Positions 43,088-51,900 of a DNA stretch of 64,000 nt are shown here, piece by piece. The notes under the pieces are model-generated. The model was not told the DNA's origin. It did no database searches and saw only the letters and a program-made list of their open reading frames with translations. Position 1 is the first letter of the stretch, and each line of letters opens with the position of its first letter. The DNA is from Isoptericola sp. BMS4. Its GTDB lineage: Bacteria; Actinomycetota; Actinomycetes; Actinomycetales; Cellulomonadaceae. Location: contig NZ_SIRP01000001.1 in the NCBI RefSeq assembly GCF_011634835.1, positions 186,001 through 250,000 of the forward strand. Direction: 5' to 3'. A program made the position numbers and the translations under genes.

Positions 43088-43805
43088 GGGCGTCCCCCGC
43101 CGGGCGCAGGCGGACCGTGGCGAGGTGCCGGACGGCGAGCAGCGCGACGAACGCGAGCATCGCGACGAACAGGGCGTCGTCCGGCGCGACGGCGAGGCCG
43201 CCGGCGAAGCTCAGCGCGGCGAGCAGCATGGTCGGCACCTCCCGGCGGCTGCGGGCCGCGTCCAGGGTCAGGGTGACGAACAGCGCGCACAGCGCGAACT
43301 CGAGCCCCTCGACCGGGCCGGGCATCAGCCCGGCCACGAGCACGCCGGTGAGCCCGCCGCTGACCCAGTACGCCTGGTAGGCGAGCTGCATGGACAGCAG
43401 GCGCGGCCCGGTCCACTTCTCGGGGGTGGCCGCCGCGACGGCCCACGCCTCGTCGATCAGCGCGTACATCGAGTACACGCGGGCGCCGCGCCCCCGCACG
43501 ACGTGCAGCGGGAAGCTGAACGCGTAGAACACGTGCCGGAAGTTCACGAGGAACGTCGTGAGCGCGATCGTGGCCAGCGGGGTCGCGGCGGCGGCGAGGC
43601 CGACGACGAGGAGCTCCAGCGAGCCCGCGAACCCCGCGATCGACAGCCCGGGAGCCATCCACCACGGCAGGCCGGACTGCACCACGAGCAGGCCGAACGC
43701 GATCCCGATCGGGTACATCCCCAGGCCGGCGGCGAACGAGTCCCGCACCCCGGCGACGATCTGGTCCCGGCGCGACGTCACCGGGATCGGCAGTGCATCT
43801 GTCAC
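43080..43805 (-). CDS. azlC: Branched-chain amino acid exporter large subunit
   Basis: A 241-residue AzlC/BrnF-family permease: VRDSFAAGLGMYPIGIAFGLLVVQSGLPWW, FLVNFRHVFYAFSFPLHV and MYALIDEAWAVAAA are family signatures. I chose GTG at 43805 (VTDALPIPVTSRRDQIV); a start at 43859 would add 18 residues over a stretch with an ATGTTC…GAACAT inverted repeat that looks more like promoter. First gene of the azlC-azlD-lrp operon. Confidence 0.85.
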   Translation of the reverse strand: MTDALPIPVTSRRDQIVAGVRDSFAAGLGMYPIGIAFGLLVVQSGLPWWMAPGLSIAGFAGSLELLVVGLAAAATPLATIALTTFLVNFRHVFYAFSFPLHVVRGRGARVYSMYALIDEAWAVAAATPEKWTGPRLLSMQLAYQAYWVSGGLTGVLVAGLMPGPVEGLEFALCALFVTLTLDAARSRREVPTMLLAALSFAGGLAVAPDDALFVAMLAFVALLAVRHLATVRLRPAGDARA

Positions 43806-43891
43806 GTCGGCAAGGGTTGCATGTTCTCCGCGGCACGCGATTGCGAACATCGCCCCCACGCACCCCCACGGGGCAACGATTCGTCACCCGA

Positions 43892-45055
43892 TCACGAGAT
43901 GGTGACGATTCCGTTGCTGCGTCGCCGTCGGAGGGTTGCCACCGCCAGCAGGAACGTCCCGCCGGTGACGGCGACGGCGTACCAGAGCACCGCCGTCGCC
44001 CCGGCCGCGGCGAGGGCGACCCCGGCGACGAACGGGCCGGCGAACGCCCCGAGGTTCAGCGCCGCCGTGGCGTAGGAGCCACCCAGCACGGGGGCCGCGG
44101 CCGACTCGCGCACGATCCGGGCGACGAGGCTCGACCCCACGGCGAAGGAGACCGCCCCCGCGACGACGGCCGCCGCCGCGACCGCCCACGGCAGGGCGGC
44201 CACCAGGGCGAAGCCCGCCCACACGGCGGGCAGCGCGGCACAGCCCGCGAGGATCCACCACCGCTCGCGGCCCGGCGCCCACCGCCCCGTGGCGTTCACG
44301 CCGACGAACGCGCCGGCACCGAACGCCGCGAGCAGGAGCGGCGCTCCGAGGCCCACGATCCCCGCGTTCGCGCCGATCACGGCGAGGTAGGTGAGCACGC
44401 CGAAGGTCGCGCCGTTGACGCCCACGGCGAGCGCGACCGCCGTCGCGACCGGGCCGTGGCGCAGGACGCGCAGCTCGGCGCGGGGGTCGAACCGGCAGGG
44501 CTCCCCCGCGGCGTCGAGCGACCGCTGCAGCGCGAGCGCCACCATGGCGGGGACGCACAAGGCCGCGACCGCCCAGAACGTGGCCCGCCAGCCGAGCGCC
44601 TGGGCGACGACGGCGCCCGCGGGCGCTCCCACGACGGTCGCCACCGTGATCCCGGACAGCAGGACCGCCACGGCGCGGGTCGTCAGCCGCGGCGGCACGA
44701 CCCGCCCCACCGCGCCCAGCGCGACGGCCAGGAACCCGGCGTTGGCGAGGGCGGCGACGACCCGGGTGGCGAACAGCACGGCGAACGAGCCGGTCGCGGC
44801 CCCGGCGACGTGCGCCGCGACGAACAGCGTGAGGAACGCCACGAGGGCCGGGCGAGGGCGCAGGCGCGCGGCGGCCGCCGCCATCGTGGGCGCCCCGAGG
44901 ACCATCCCGGCCGCGTACGCGGAGGTGAGGGAGCCTGCCGCGGCGGGGGTGATCGTCAGGTCGGTGGAGAGGTCGACGAGGAGTCCGGCGAGCATGAACT
45001 CGCTGGTGCCCTGGGCGAACACGGCCAGGGCGAGGACATGGATCAGGACGGGCAT
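43892..45055 (-). CDS. MFS efflux transporter, chloramphenicol-type (Cmx/CmlR-like)
   Basis: A 387-residue MFS protein with 12 helices. LIHVLALAVFAQGTSEFMLAGLLVDLS at the N-terminus, LTSAYAAGMVLGAP and FATRVVAALANAGFLAVALGAV match the actinobacterial chloramphenicol/florfenicol efflux group (Cmx, CmlR). Phenicol export is the family expectation, not proven. It is a single gene with no adjacent regulator; the 190 bp upstream contain no ORF that I can support. Confidence 0.8.
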   Translation of the reverse strand: MPVLIHVLALAVFAQGTSEFMLAGLLVDLSTDLTITPAAAGSLTSAYAAGMVLGAPTMAAAAARLRPRPALVAFLTLFVAAHVAGAATGSFAVLFATRVVAALANAGFLAVALGAVGRVVPPRLTTRAVAVLLSGITVATVVGAPAGAVVAQALGWRATFWAVAALCVPAMVALALQRSLDAAGEPCRFDPRAELRVLRHGPVATAVALAVGVNGATFGVLTYLAVIGANAGIVGLGAPLLLAAFGAGAFVGVNATGRWAPGRERWWILAGCAALPAVWAGFALVAALPWAVAAAAVVAGAVSFAVGSSLVARIVRESAAAPVLGGSYATAALNLGAFAGPFVAGVALAAAGATAVLWYAVAVTGGTFLLAVATLRRRRSNGIVTIS

Positions 45056-45245
45056 GGGTGGGCTTCCAGACGTCGGAGCACGTCCGGGCGCGTGCGTGCG
45101 GCACGCCGGCGGCGCGGTGCTCAGGTGGCGTGAGTCAGTGGACGCAGGGAGCTCGGCACCCGCGGGGGTGCCGCTCGACCTGCGGTCAGCGTCTGGAAGC
45201 CTCGGGACTCACGGCGTCGAGGATATCAACGGGCGCCGGCAGGCC

Positions 45246-45461
45246 CTATCGCAGACTCTCGGCGTTCTCCGGGGCGCACACCGGGCAGAAGAGCCGCCGG
45301 CCCGGCAGGGGCAGCGAGCTCGGGATGCCCGGGGAGTGCTCGGCCACGGTGGCCTTCCCCACCGACGTGTGCTCGACGCAGCTCGCGGCGCCGCACTGGG
45401 AGCACGTCGACACCGCCGTCGTCTCGCGCTGGAACCTGGTCGCACACTCAAGACAGTTCAT
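45246..45461 (-). CDS. Small zinc-ribbon protein, DUF2180-like
   Basis: A 71-residue protein with CLEC at the start, CSQCGAASCVEH in the middle and CPVC at the end, a layout of DUF2180-type actinobacterial proteins that probably bind one or two zinc ions. The ATG at 45459-45461 opens directly at MNCLEC. Function unknown. Confidence 0.75.
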   Translation of the reverse strand: MNCLECATRFQRETTAVSTCSQCGAASCVEHTSVGKATVAEHSPGIPSSLPLPGRRLFCPVCAPENAESLR

Positions 45462-45551
45462 CGGGCTCGCCTCCGCGTCCACGGTACGGCCGACACCGGC
45501 CGCTCGCGGCCCGGGCCGGTCGGGCGGCACCGGGTGCGGGAGACTTCACCC

Positions 45552-46133
45552 TCAGGCCGTCGCGAGGAGTGCGAGGACGGAGTCGAGCGCGGCGCGGGCG
45601 CCGTCGGGGTCGACGCGCACCAGCGCGAAGGCGCTCACCACGGCGGAGGTGCACGCGTCGGCCAGGTGCGCGCGCCCGGCGGCGTCGCGGCCCGGGAAGC
45701 GCGCGTCGACGCCTCGCCCGAAGGCGGCGCGCAGCTCGGCCCGGTAGTCGGCGACGGTGCGCCGCACGGCGTCGTCGTCGCCGATCGGGGCGCAGGAGGT
45801 GTTGACGAGCAGGCAGCCGGAGGTGGCCTGCACCTCCCCCTCCCGGCCCAGGGCGGCACGCAGGCCGGACAGGTAGGTGACGATCGCGTCGGGTACCACG
45901 TCGGGCGCGACGAGCGGGCGCAGCCGGGGGCGCACGACATCGTCGAGGTAGCTCTGCACGGCGGCGTCGAAGAGGCCGCGCTTGGACCCGAAGGCGTGGT
46001 AGATGCTCGACCGGTTGAGGCCGGTGGCGTGCTCCAGCGCGGGCACGGACGCGCCCTCGTAGCCCGCGCGCCAGAACACCTCCCGCGCGGCGCGCACCAC
46101 CCGGTCGGCCTCGTAGGCCGGCGTCCTGCCCAT
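45552..46133 (-). CDS. TetR/AcrR-family regulator
   Basis: A 193-residue regulator with HTH in residues about 8-55 (VVRAAREVFWRAGYEGASVPALEHATGLNRSSIYHAFGSKRGLF), close to the AcrR subgroup that controls oxidoreductases. Two cysteines lie in the ligand domain (SGCLLVNTSCA), a pattern seen in redox or electrophile sensors of this subgroup. It is divergent from DUF1304 and oxidoreductase genes and an AACGGTCG/CGACCGTT pair lies between. Confidence 0.85.
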   Translation of the reverse strand: MGRTPAYEADRVVRAAREVFWRAGYEGASVPALEHATGLNRSSIYHAFGSKRGLFDAAVQSYLDDVVRPRLRPLVAPDVVPDAIVTYLSGLRAALGREGEVQATSGCLLVNTSCAPIGDDDAVRRTVADYRAELRAAFGRGVDARFPGRDAAGRAHLADACTSAVVSAFALVRVDPDGARAALDSVLALLATA

Positions 46134-46157
46134 GTCGCACTCCCCGCGGTTTTGTGG

Positions 46158-46194
46158 AACGGTCGTTGCAAGTCTATGTTGTGAACCGACCGTT
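46158..46194. promoter_or_regulatory. TetR operator in divergent promoter
   Basis: AACGGTCG (46158-46165) and CGACCGTT (46187-46194) are inverted 8-bp arms separated by 21 bp, two helical turns. They lie in the 85-bp gap between the TetR gene and the DUF1304 operon. Confidence 0.6.
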
Positions 46195-46218
46195 TCAGAA
46201 CCACGAGGAGTGCGCGCG

Positions 46219-46617
46219 ATGCTCGTCACCGGACTCGTCCTGGCGGCGCTCGCCGCCGCCCTGCACGTCGTCATCTTCTGGCTCGAGTCGGTCGCCTGGA
46301 CCTCGCCGCGCGCCCGCGCCACGTTCGGCACCACCGAGCAGGAGGCGGCCGCGACGCGCGTGCTGGCGTTCAACCAGGGCTTCTACAACCTGTTCCTCGC
46401 CGTCGTGACGGCAGTCGGCATCGTGCTCACCGCGAGCGGCGCGACCGGCGCCGGCGCGGCGCTCGTCCTCGCCGGGACGGGCTCGATGCTCGCGGCCGCC
46501 GTCGTGCTGCTCGTCTCGTCGCCGGACAAGCGGAGGGCGGCCCTCACGCAGGGCACGCTCCCCCTGCTCGCCGCCGCCCTCCTCACCGCCGGCCTGCTGA
46601 CCGGCGTCTCGCTCTGA
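46219..46617 (+). CDS. DUF1304 membrane protein
   Basis: A 132-residue protein with four hydrophobic helices. LHVVIFWLESVAW and RVLAFNQGFYNLFLAVVTAVGIVL are the DUF1304 signatures. ATG at 46219 follows GAGGAG. It precedes the quinone/alkenal-type oxidoreductase gene by 29 bp and both are divergent from the TetR gene, so it likely belongs to an electrophile or solvent stress response. Mechanism unknown. Confidence 0.85.
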   Translation: MLVTGLVLAALAAALHVVIFWLESVAWTSPRARATFGTTEQEAAATRVLAFNQGFYNLFLAVVTAVGIVLTASGATGAGAALVLAGTGSMLAAAVVLLVSSPDKRRAALTQGTLPLLAAALLTAGLLTGVSL

Positions 46618-46646
46618 AACCCCGCACCACAGAAGGAAGACCGTTC

Positions 46647-47663
46647 ATGTCCGACGTCGTGTCCACCCAGATCCAGCTCGCCGCCCGCCCGACCGGCTGG
46701 CCCACCCTCGACGACTTCCGCACCGTGCGGGTCACCTACGGCGACCTCGAGCCCGGCCAGGTGCGCGTCGTCAACGAGTTCGTGTCGGTCGACCCGTACA
46801 TGCGCGGCCGCATGAACGACGTGAAGAGCTACGTGCCGCCGTTCGCCCTCGGGGAGACGATGACGGGCGGAGCGGTCGGCCGCGTCGTCGCCTCGGCGTC
46901 CGACGACGTCCCGGTGGGCGCGGTCGTGCTGCACCAGCTCGGATGGCGCGACGTCGCCCAGGCGGAGGCGAAGCACTTCCAGGTGGTGCCCGAGGTACCG
47001 GGCCTCCCGCTGTCGGTGCGCCTCGGCATCCTCGGCATGACGGGCCTGACGGCGTACGTCGGGCTCACCGCGATCGCCGGCCTGCGCGAGGGCGACACGG
47101 TCTTCGTCTCCGGGGCCGCGGGAGCCGTCGGCACCGCGGCCGGTCAGATCGCCCGCCTGCTCGGAGCGTCGCGCGTGGTCGGCTCGGCGGGCTCCGCGGA
47201 GAAGGTCGCGCTGCTCACCGAGAAGTACGGGTACGACGCCGCGCTCAACTACAAGGACGCCCCGGTGCGCGAACAGCTCCCCGATCTCGTACCCGGCGGC
47301 GTCGACGTCTTCTTCGACAACGTCGGCGGCGACCACCTGACCGCCGCCCTCGACGTCATGAACGACGGAGGCCGCCTCGCCCTGTGCGGCGCCATCGCCG
47401 GATACAACACGACCGACCGCACGCCCGGCCCCGACAACCTGGCGAACGCCATCACCCGCGGCCTGCGTCTCGAGGGCTTCACCCTCGGCCGGCACCTGCA
47501 CCACGGCCCGGAGTTCCAGCGCCTCATGAGCGGCTGGTTCGCCGACGGCAAGGTCGCCTACGACGAGACCGTCGTCGACGGCATCGAGAACGCGCCGCAG
47601 GCCTTCCTCGACATGATGCGCGGCGCGAACACCGGCAAGATGGTCGTGCGCACCGCCGTGTGA
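46647..47663 (+). CDS. NADP-dependent oxidoreductase, MDR superfamily (CurA/PTGR-like)
   Basis: A 338-residue zinc-free medium-chain reductase. VDPYMRGRMND, the nucleotide site VFVSGAAGAVGTAAGQIARLLGA and VDVFFDNVGGDHLTAALDVMNDGGRLALCGAIAGYN are typical of the leukotriene B4 12-hydroxydehydrogenase/curcumin reductase group, which reduces alpha,beta-unsaturated carbonyls. It sits in the TetR-controlled operon with the DUF1304 gene. RBS GAAGGAAGA precedes the ATG. Confidence 0.9.
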   Translation: MSDVVSTQIQLAARPTGWPTLDDFRTVRVTYGDLEPGQVRVVNEFVSVDPYMRGRMNDVKSYVPPFALGETMTGGAVGRVVASASDDVPVGAVVLHQLGWRDVAQAEAKHFQVVPEVPGLPLSVRLGILGMTGLTAYVGLTAIAGLREGDTVFVSGAAGAVGTAAGQIARLLGASRVVGSAGSAEKVALLTEKYGYDAALNYKDAPVREQLPDLVPGGVDVFFDNVGGDHLTAALDVMNDGGRLALCGAIAGYNTTDRTPGPDNLANAITRGLRLEGFTLGRHLHHGPEFQRLMSGWFADGKVAYDETVVDGIENAPQAFLDMMRGANTGKMVVRTAV

Positions 47664-47789
47664 GAGAGCCACGGGCCGCCGCCTCCGGGACCACCCTGAG
47701 GCGGCGGTCCGCCCACGGGCTGACCGCACGTCCGAAGGTTCCGCTCGGGGGACGACGACGGCGCCCGGGCGGCTCCATAGCGTCGAGCC

Positions 47790-48350
47790 ATGACCACGAC
47801 GCGCACCCCCGCCCCTGACGACCGTCCCGCGACGACCACTCCCCCGGACCGCTACCGCGGCCTCGGGGCGCTCGCGCTCGCCGCCGGCGTCGTCCTCACC
47901 GTCACCGCCTGCGGCAGCCTGGCCGCGTCCCTCTCCGAGCGCGGCGACGGGCACACCAAGGCGTTCGCGTACGCGACCGGCGCGCAGGGCAAAGCGGACG
48001 ACGCCCTGCCGGGCTGGGTGCCCGACGACGCCGAGGACGTGCGCGGCGTGTTCCGCACGACCGGCGACGAGGCGATCCTCACGATGACCGCCGACGAGGG
48101 CGACCTGCCGGCCTGCGACGCCGTGACGGCCGAGGAGCCCCTCGGCCCGCGCCCGCAGCGCGGCGACCTGCGGCCCGAGGACTACCGCACCGAGGCGACG
48201 CTGAGGGCCTCCTGGTGGACGGCGGGCCAGGAGCGGGAGGCCACCCGGATGTGCGGCGCCTGGTGGATCGGGACCCACGACGGCGAGGTCTTCGCGTTCA
48301 CGCCCGAGCTGCGGGCCGTCGAGATCGAGGACCAGCCCGACCCTGCCTGA
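47790..48350 (+). CDS. Putative lipoprotein of unknown function
   Basis: A 186-residue protein with a Thr/Pro-rich start, a hydrophobic segment (about residues 24-40) and a lipobox-like VTAC-GS, so Cys41 may be lipidated. The mature part is acidic, with LPGWVPDDAEDVRGVFRTTGDEAILTM and two cysteines (PACD, RMCG) that could pair. I do not recognise the family. The 126 bp upstream separate it from the oxidoreductase gene. Confidence 0.65.
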   Translation: MTTTRTPAPDDRPATTTPPDRYRGLGALALAAGVVLTVTACGSLAASLSERGDGHTKAFAYATGAQGKADDALPGWVPDDAEDVRGVFRTTGDEAILTMTADEGDLPACDAVTAEEPLGPRPQRGDLRPEDYRTEATLRASWWTAGQEREATRMCGAWWIGTHDGEVFAFTPELRAVEIEDQPDPA

Positions 48351-48470
48351 CCGGAAGTTCACCCGGCCCCGGCGACGGCGTGCCCCACGCGCCGGACGGA
48401 CCCTGGAGGGACCGGCACCTCGTGGCGGGCCCTGCCGCCCGGGGCCGGCTCGCACGAAGGAGTGAAGGCG

Positions 48471-48884
48471 ATGGTCACGACCCGGCGGGGGTTCTCCAGC
48501 TTCTCGGTGGACGACCTCGACGCGGCACGCAGCTTCTACGCGGACACCCTCGGGCTCCGCGTCACGCCCCTCGGTGACGGCATGGGTCTGGTCCTGCACC
48601 TCGGGTCCAGCGCGGTGTTCGTCTACCCGAAGGAGGACCACGTCCCCGCGGCGTTCACCGTCATGCACCTGGCCGTCGACGACGTCGACACCGTGGTGGA
48701 CGACCTCGTCGCGAAGGGGCTCACCCCGACGACCTACGACGCCATCGAGCACGACGACAAGGGCGTCGCCCGCGGGTTCATGGAGGGCGGGGACGGCGCC
48801 TGGTTCACCGACCCGGCGGGGAACGTCGTCGGCCTCATGGACGGCGAGGGGGTGTCACAGCTCCTCGACGAGATCGGCGGGTGA
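48471..48884 (+). CDS. VOC-superfamily (glyoxalase-like) protein
   Basis: A 137-residue protein with two beta-alpha-beta-beta-beta units: SSFSVDDLDAARSFYADTLGLRV and HLAVDDVDTVVDDLVAKG, ending with WFTDPAGNVVGLMDG. This is the glyoxalase/bleomycin resistance/dioxygenase fold; substrate is unknown. ATG at 48471 has AAGGAG eight bases upstream. Confidence 0.85.
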   Translation: MVTTRRGFSSFSVDDLDAARSFYADTLGLRVTPLGDGMGLVLHLGSSAVFVYPKEDHVPAAFTVMHLAVDDVDTVVDDLVAKGLTPTTYDAIEHDDKGVARGFMEGGDGAWFTDPAGNVVGLMDGEGVSQLLDEIGG

Positions 48885-48899
48885 GGCGCGCCGCCGGGC

Positions 48900-50750
48900 T
48901 CACTCCACGGTGACCGACTTGGCGAGGTTGCGCGGCCGGTCCACGTCCTCGCCGAGCGCCACGGCCGCGTGGTAACCGAGCAGCTGGGTGGGGACGGTCA
49001 GCAGGATCGGGTCCAGCTCCACCTCGTTGCGCGGCACCTCGATGCGCTGCGTCGCGGCGTCCCCCAGATCGACGCCGGGGTGGGTGATGGCGACGACGGA
49101 GCCGCCGCGCGCCCGGATCTCCTGCGCGGCGGTGAGGTTGCGCTCCAGCAGGTCGTCGTCGGGCACGATCGCGACGGTCGGCAGCTCCGGGCTGATGAGG
49201 GCGAGCGGGCCGTGCTTGAGCTCGCTCGTCGGGTACGCCTCGGCGTGCCGGTACGTGATCTCCTTGAACTTCTGCGCGCCCTCGCGCGCCACGGGGTAGC
49301 CCCGGACGCGGCCGACGAAGAACAGGCTGGCGGCCGCGGAGAGGTCCCGGGCGGCAGCGGCCAGGTCCTCCTCGTCCGCCAGGACCTGCGCGATCTGCCC
49401 GGGGATCGCCCGCAGGCCCGCGATGATCCGCGTGCCGTCGGCGAAGGAGAGGTCGCGCACACGGCCGAGCGCGAGCGCCAGGAGCGCGAAGCCGACCGAC
49501 ATGTGCGTGAGCGCCTTGGTGGACGCCACGGCCACCTCGGGCCCGGCGTGCAGGTAGATCCCGCCGTCGACCTCGCGGGCGATCGACGACCCGACGGCGT
49601 TGACGAGACCGACGACGGTGCCGCCCTTGCGCTGGATCTCCCGGACGGCGAAGAGGGTGTCCGCGGTCTCGCCGGACTGGCTCACCACGACGTACAGGGT
49701 GCTGGGCTCGATGATCGGGTTGCGGTAGCGGAACTCGCTCGCGGGCTCGGCGTCCGCGGGGATGCGGGCGAGGTCCTCGATCATCGACGCCCCGAGCTGC
49801 CCCACGTAGTAGGCGGAGCCGCAGCCGAGGATCTTCACGCGCGCGAAGCGGCGCATCGCGCGGGGGTCCAGGTTGAGGCCGTCGAGCTTGGCGGTGCCGA
49901 ACCGGTCGTCGAGGCGGCCCGAGAGCATGCGCTCCACGGACTCGGGCTGCTCGTGGATCTCCTTGTGCATGAAGTGGGCGTGGCCGCCCAGCTCCAGCTC
50001 CTCGACGGTGAGGTCGATGGTGACGGCGTCGCGCGCCGTGTGCTCCTCGTCGGCGGTGAAGGTGCGGAACCCGTCGGCCGTGACGGACGCGAAGTCGCCG
50101 TCGTCGAGCAGCACCACCTGGCTGGTGTGCCGCACGATCGCCGCCGCGTCGGACGCGACGAACATCTCGCCGTCGCCGACGCCGAGCAGCAGCGGCGAGC
50201 CGTTGCGGGCGACGACCACGCGGTCGGGCGCCTGCGCGTCGAGGACGGCGAGGGCATAGGTGCCGTCGACCTGCGCGACGGCGGCGCGCACGGCGTCCTC
50301 GAAGCCGAGGCCCTTGCCGTCCTGACCGGCGAGCTCGCGCGCCACGAGGTGCGCCACGACCTCGGTGTCGGTGTCGGACGCGAGCTCGACGCCGTCGGCG
50401 GCGAGGCGTGCGCGCAGCGTCGCGAAGTTGTCGATGATCCCGTTGTGCACCACGTGCACCCGCCCGTCGAAGGAGGTGTGCGGGTGGGCGTTGCGCTCGC
50501 TCGGCTCGCCGTGCGTCGCCCAGCGGGTGTGCCCGATGCCGGCGGTGCCGGCGAGGCGCGCGGGCAGCGCCGCCTCCAGGTCGCGCACGCGGCCCTTCGC
50601 CCGCACGACCCGGGACGGGTGCGCCGTCGAGCGCGGGTTGGCCACGGCGATGCCCGCCGAGTCGTAGCCCCGGTACTCCAGCCGCGTGAGGCCCTCGACG
50701 AGGACGGGCGCGGCCTGCTGGGGGCCGACGTAGCCGACGATTCCGCACAT
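48900..50750 (-). CDS. glmS: Glutamine-fructose-6-phosphate aminotransferase
   Basis: A 616-residue enzyme that makes glucosamine-6-phosphate from fructose-6-phosphate and glutamine, the entry to peptidoglycan amino sugars. MCGIVGYVG exposes the catalytic Cys2; residues about 1-230 are the class II amidotransferase (GHTRWATHGEPSERNAHPH), followed by two SIS domains (ILGCGSAYYVG; VSQSGETADT; SELKHGPLALI) and the C-terminal KSVTVE. Full length and all motifs intact. A conserved small gene lies 12 bp upstream on the same strand, so no glmS ribozyme leader is possible directly before it. Confidence 0.97.
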   Translation of the reverse strand: MCGIVGYVGPQQAAPVLVEGLTRLEYRGYDSAGIAVANPRSTAHPSRVVRAKGRVRDLEAALPARLAGTAGIGHTRWATHGEPSERNAHPHTSFDGRVHVVHNGIIDNFATLRARLAADGVELASDTDTEVVAHLVARELAGQDGKGLGFEDAVRAAVAQVDGTYALAVLDAQAPDRVVVARNGSPLLLGVGDGEMFVASDAAAIVRHTSQVVLLDDGDFASVTADGFRTFTADEEHTARDAVTIDLTVEELELGGHAHFMHKEIHEQPESVERMLSGRLDDRFGTAKLDGLNLDPRAMRRFARVKILGCGSAYYVGQLGASMIEDLARIPADAEPASEFRYRNPIIEPSTLYVVVSQSGETADTLFAVREIQRKGGTVVGLVNAVGSSIAREVDGGIYLHAGPEVAVASTKALTHMSVGFALLALALGRVRDLSFADGTRIIAGLRAIPGQIAQVLADEEDLAAAARDLSAAASLFFVGRVRGYPVAREGAQKFKEITYRHAEAYPTSELKHGPLALISPELPTVAIVPDDDLLERNLTAAQEIRARGGSVVAITHPGVDLGDAATQRIEVPRNEVELDPILLTVPTQLLGYHAAVALGEDVDRPRNLAKSVTVE

Positions 50751-50762
50751 GGTCTGGTGCTC

Positions 50763-51038
50763 CTAGCCGTAGATGGTGCGGCGGACCTGACGCTCGGTGA
50801 GCTCCGGGGCCGCGACGAGGCGCTCGCGCAGCTCGGCCGCGACGATCGCGTAGATCTCCTCGTTGCGGTGCCCGTAGGTGCGCAGCGTCGCGTGCCGGCG
50901 CCGCACGTAGTCCTCGACCGGTTCTCGGTACCAGGCCAGGACGTCCTCGACGACGCGCGCCGCCTCGGACGGGGAGAGCCCCGTGGAGGCGGCGACGCGG
51001 GCGACGAGATCGGCGTCGGTCACCCGAAGAGTGTGCAC
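50763..51038 (-). CDS. Conserved small protein upstream of glmS
   Basis: A 91-residue, largely helical protein without membrane segment: DADLVARVAASTGLSPSEAARVVEDVLAWY followed by ETLR-like basic helices and the end ELTERQVRRTIYG. The pattern resembles short conserved hypothetical proteins of Micrococcales. GTG at 51038 or GTG at 51023 (VTDADLV) could be the start. It is 12 bp upstream of glmS and probably in its transcript. Function unknown. Confidence 0.6.
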   Translation of the reverse strand: MHTLRVTDADLVARVAASTGLSPSEAARVVEDVLAWYREPVEDYVRRRHATLRTYGHRNEEIYAIVAAELRERLVAAPELTERQVRRTIYG

Positions 51039-51121
51039 CCGTGGCGCACGAGACGCCAGAATCTGCCCGGATCCGGGCAGACATCCGCCTGCGACGGTCG
51101 TCGATACAGTGCGGCCATGGC

Positions 51122-51277
51122 GTGACGACGGGCCCTGGCGACGGCGACCGTGCTGCTCACCGCCAGGTCGCCGTGCCGTCCGACGTCGCCGACGGCACCG
51201 TGCTGGTGCTGGAGGTCACCGGCACCGGCGGCACGACCGTCCGCTCCGAGGAGCTGGACGTCGTCGACCGACTGTGA
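51122..51277 (+). CDS. Doubtful 51-residue frame
   Basis: GTG at 51122 opens 51 codons ending DGTVLVLEVTGTGGTTVRSEELDVVDRL. The strand-rich composition could be the end of a larger decayed protein, and an ATG just upstream is stopped after two codons. No ribosome site. Around it, 51039-51121 holds only a weak GATACAGT promoter-like string, and 51278-51356 shows nothing but a GGATCC-rich stretch. I give it little weight. Confidence 0.25.
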   Translation: MTTGPGDGDRAAHRQVAVPSDVADGTVLVLEVTGTGGTTVRSEELDVVDRL

Positions 51278-51356
51278 GGATCACTTCTGCCGGGATCCGA
51301 GCCGGTGTGCACATCGGACAGCAAGCGTCAGATCTGCACGCTCCGGCGATCTCAGA

Positions 51357-51420
51357 TCAGGCAGGCCCCTCGCGCACGGCGTCGCCGTACGCGTCGGCGA
51401 GCGCCACGAGAGCCTCGTCA
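51357..51420 (-). other. Out-of-frame continuation of the Xre-like gene
   Basis: Directly after the stop of the Xre-like gene, the next frame reads PLDEALVALADAYGDAVREGPA and then TGA. Dropping one G in the CCCGCCGC run near 51425 joins the two frames into …LRAPPLDEALVALADAYGDAVREGPA. The helix-like tail looks like real protein, so a frameshift or a sequencing error is likely. Confidence 0.45.
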
Positions 51421-51888
51421 AGCGGCGGGCGCACGCAGCGCAGAGCCCGGGTACAACCTGCCACGGACGGCGTGCTCCTCGGCGATCCGCGAGATCCGGC
51501 GAGCGATGACAGCCGAAGGGACGACGCGGCCCGTCATGTAGGTCGACAGACGGGACGGGGAAGTCCCCAGCGCGGTCGCGAACGCCTGCGCCGACAGACC
51601 CGACCGACGCACCTGCTCGCGGATGGTTCGCGCGACGGCCGCGCTGTCGTCCTCCCGAGCCTCGGCGAGCACCCGGCGGAGCATCGCGGTGGCCCCGCTC
51701 TCCTCGACCGTGGCGAGCGAGACCTCCAGCTGTCGCGCCACGGTCCCGAACGGGTCTGCACGCACAGCACGGGCGATGCGCTGCCAGTGCGGCAGATAGC
51801 CGCGCTCCAACGCGGTGGAGATTCCTTCGACTCCCCAGCTCGACACGGGGTCGGCGGGGGTGGCGTCGACGTTTCGGAACCGCAGCAT
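51418..51888 (-). CDS. Xre-type HTH protein, likely antitoxin, C-terminally frameshifted
   Basis: A 156-residue protein. The C-terminal half holds an HTH (VRRSGLSAQAFATALGTSPSRLSTYMTGRVVPSAVIARRISRIA). The N-terminal half contains LERGYLPHWQRIARAVRADPFGTVARQLEVSL. ATG at 51886 follows a strong AAGGAGG site. The frame stops at APAA, but the neighbouring frame continues with a plausible helix to 51357. It is divergent from an AbiEii-like nucleotidyltransferase gene with a TTATC-N6-GATAA palindrome between them, the arrangement of a regulator/antitoxin with its partner. Confidence 0.7.
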   Translation of the reverse strand: MLRFRNVDATPADPVSSWGVEGISTALERGYLPHWQRIARAVRADPFGTVARQLEVSLATVEESGATAMLRRVLAEAREDDSAAVARTIREQVRRSGLSAQAFATALGTSPSRLSTYMTGRVVPSAVIARRISRIAEEHAVRGRLYPGSALRAPAA

Positions 51889-51900
51889 GCCAGCACCTCC

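Noticed and set aside
50751-50762. glmS ribozyme/riboswitch before glmS
   Set aside because: Only 12 bp separate glmS from the upstream gene on the same strand; there is no room for the ribozyme.
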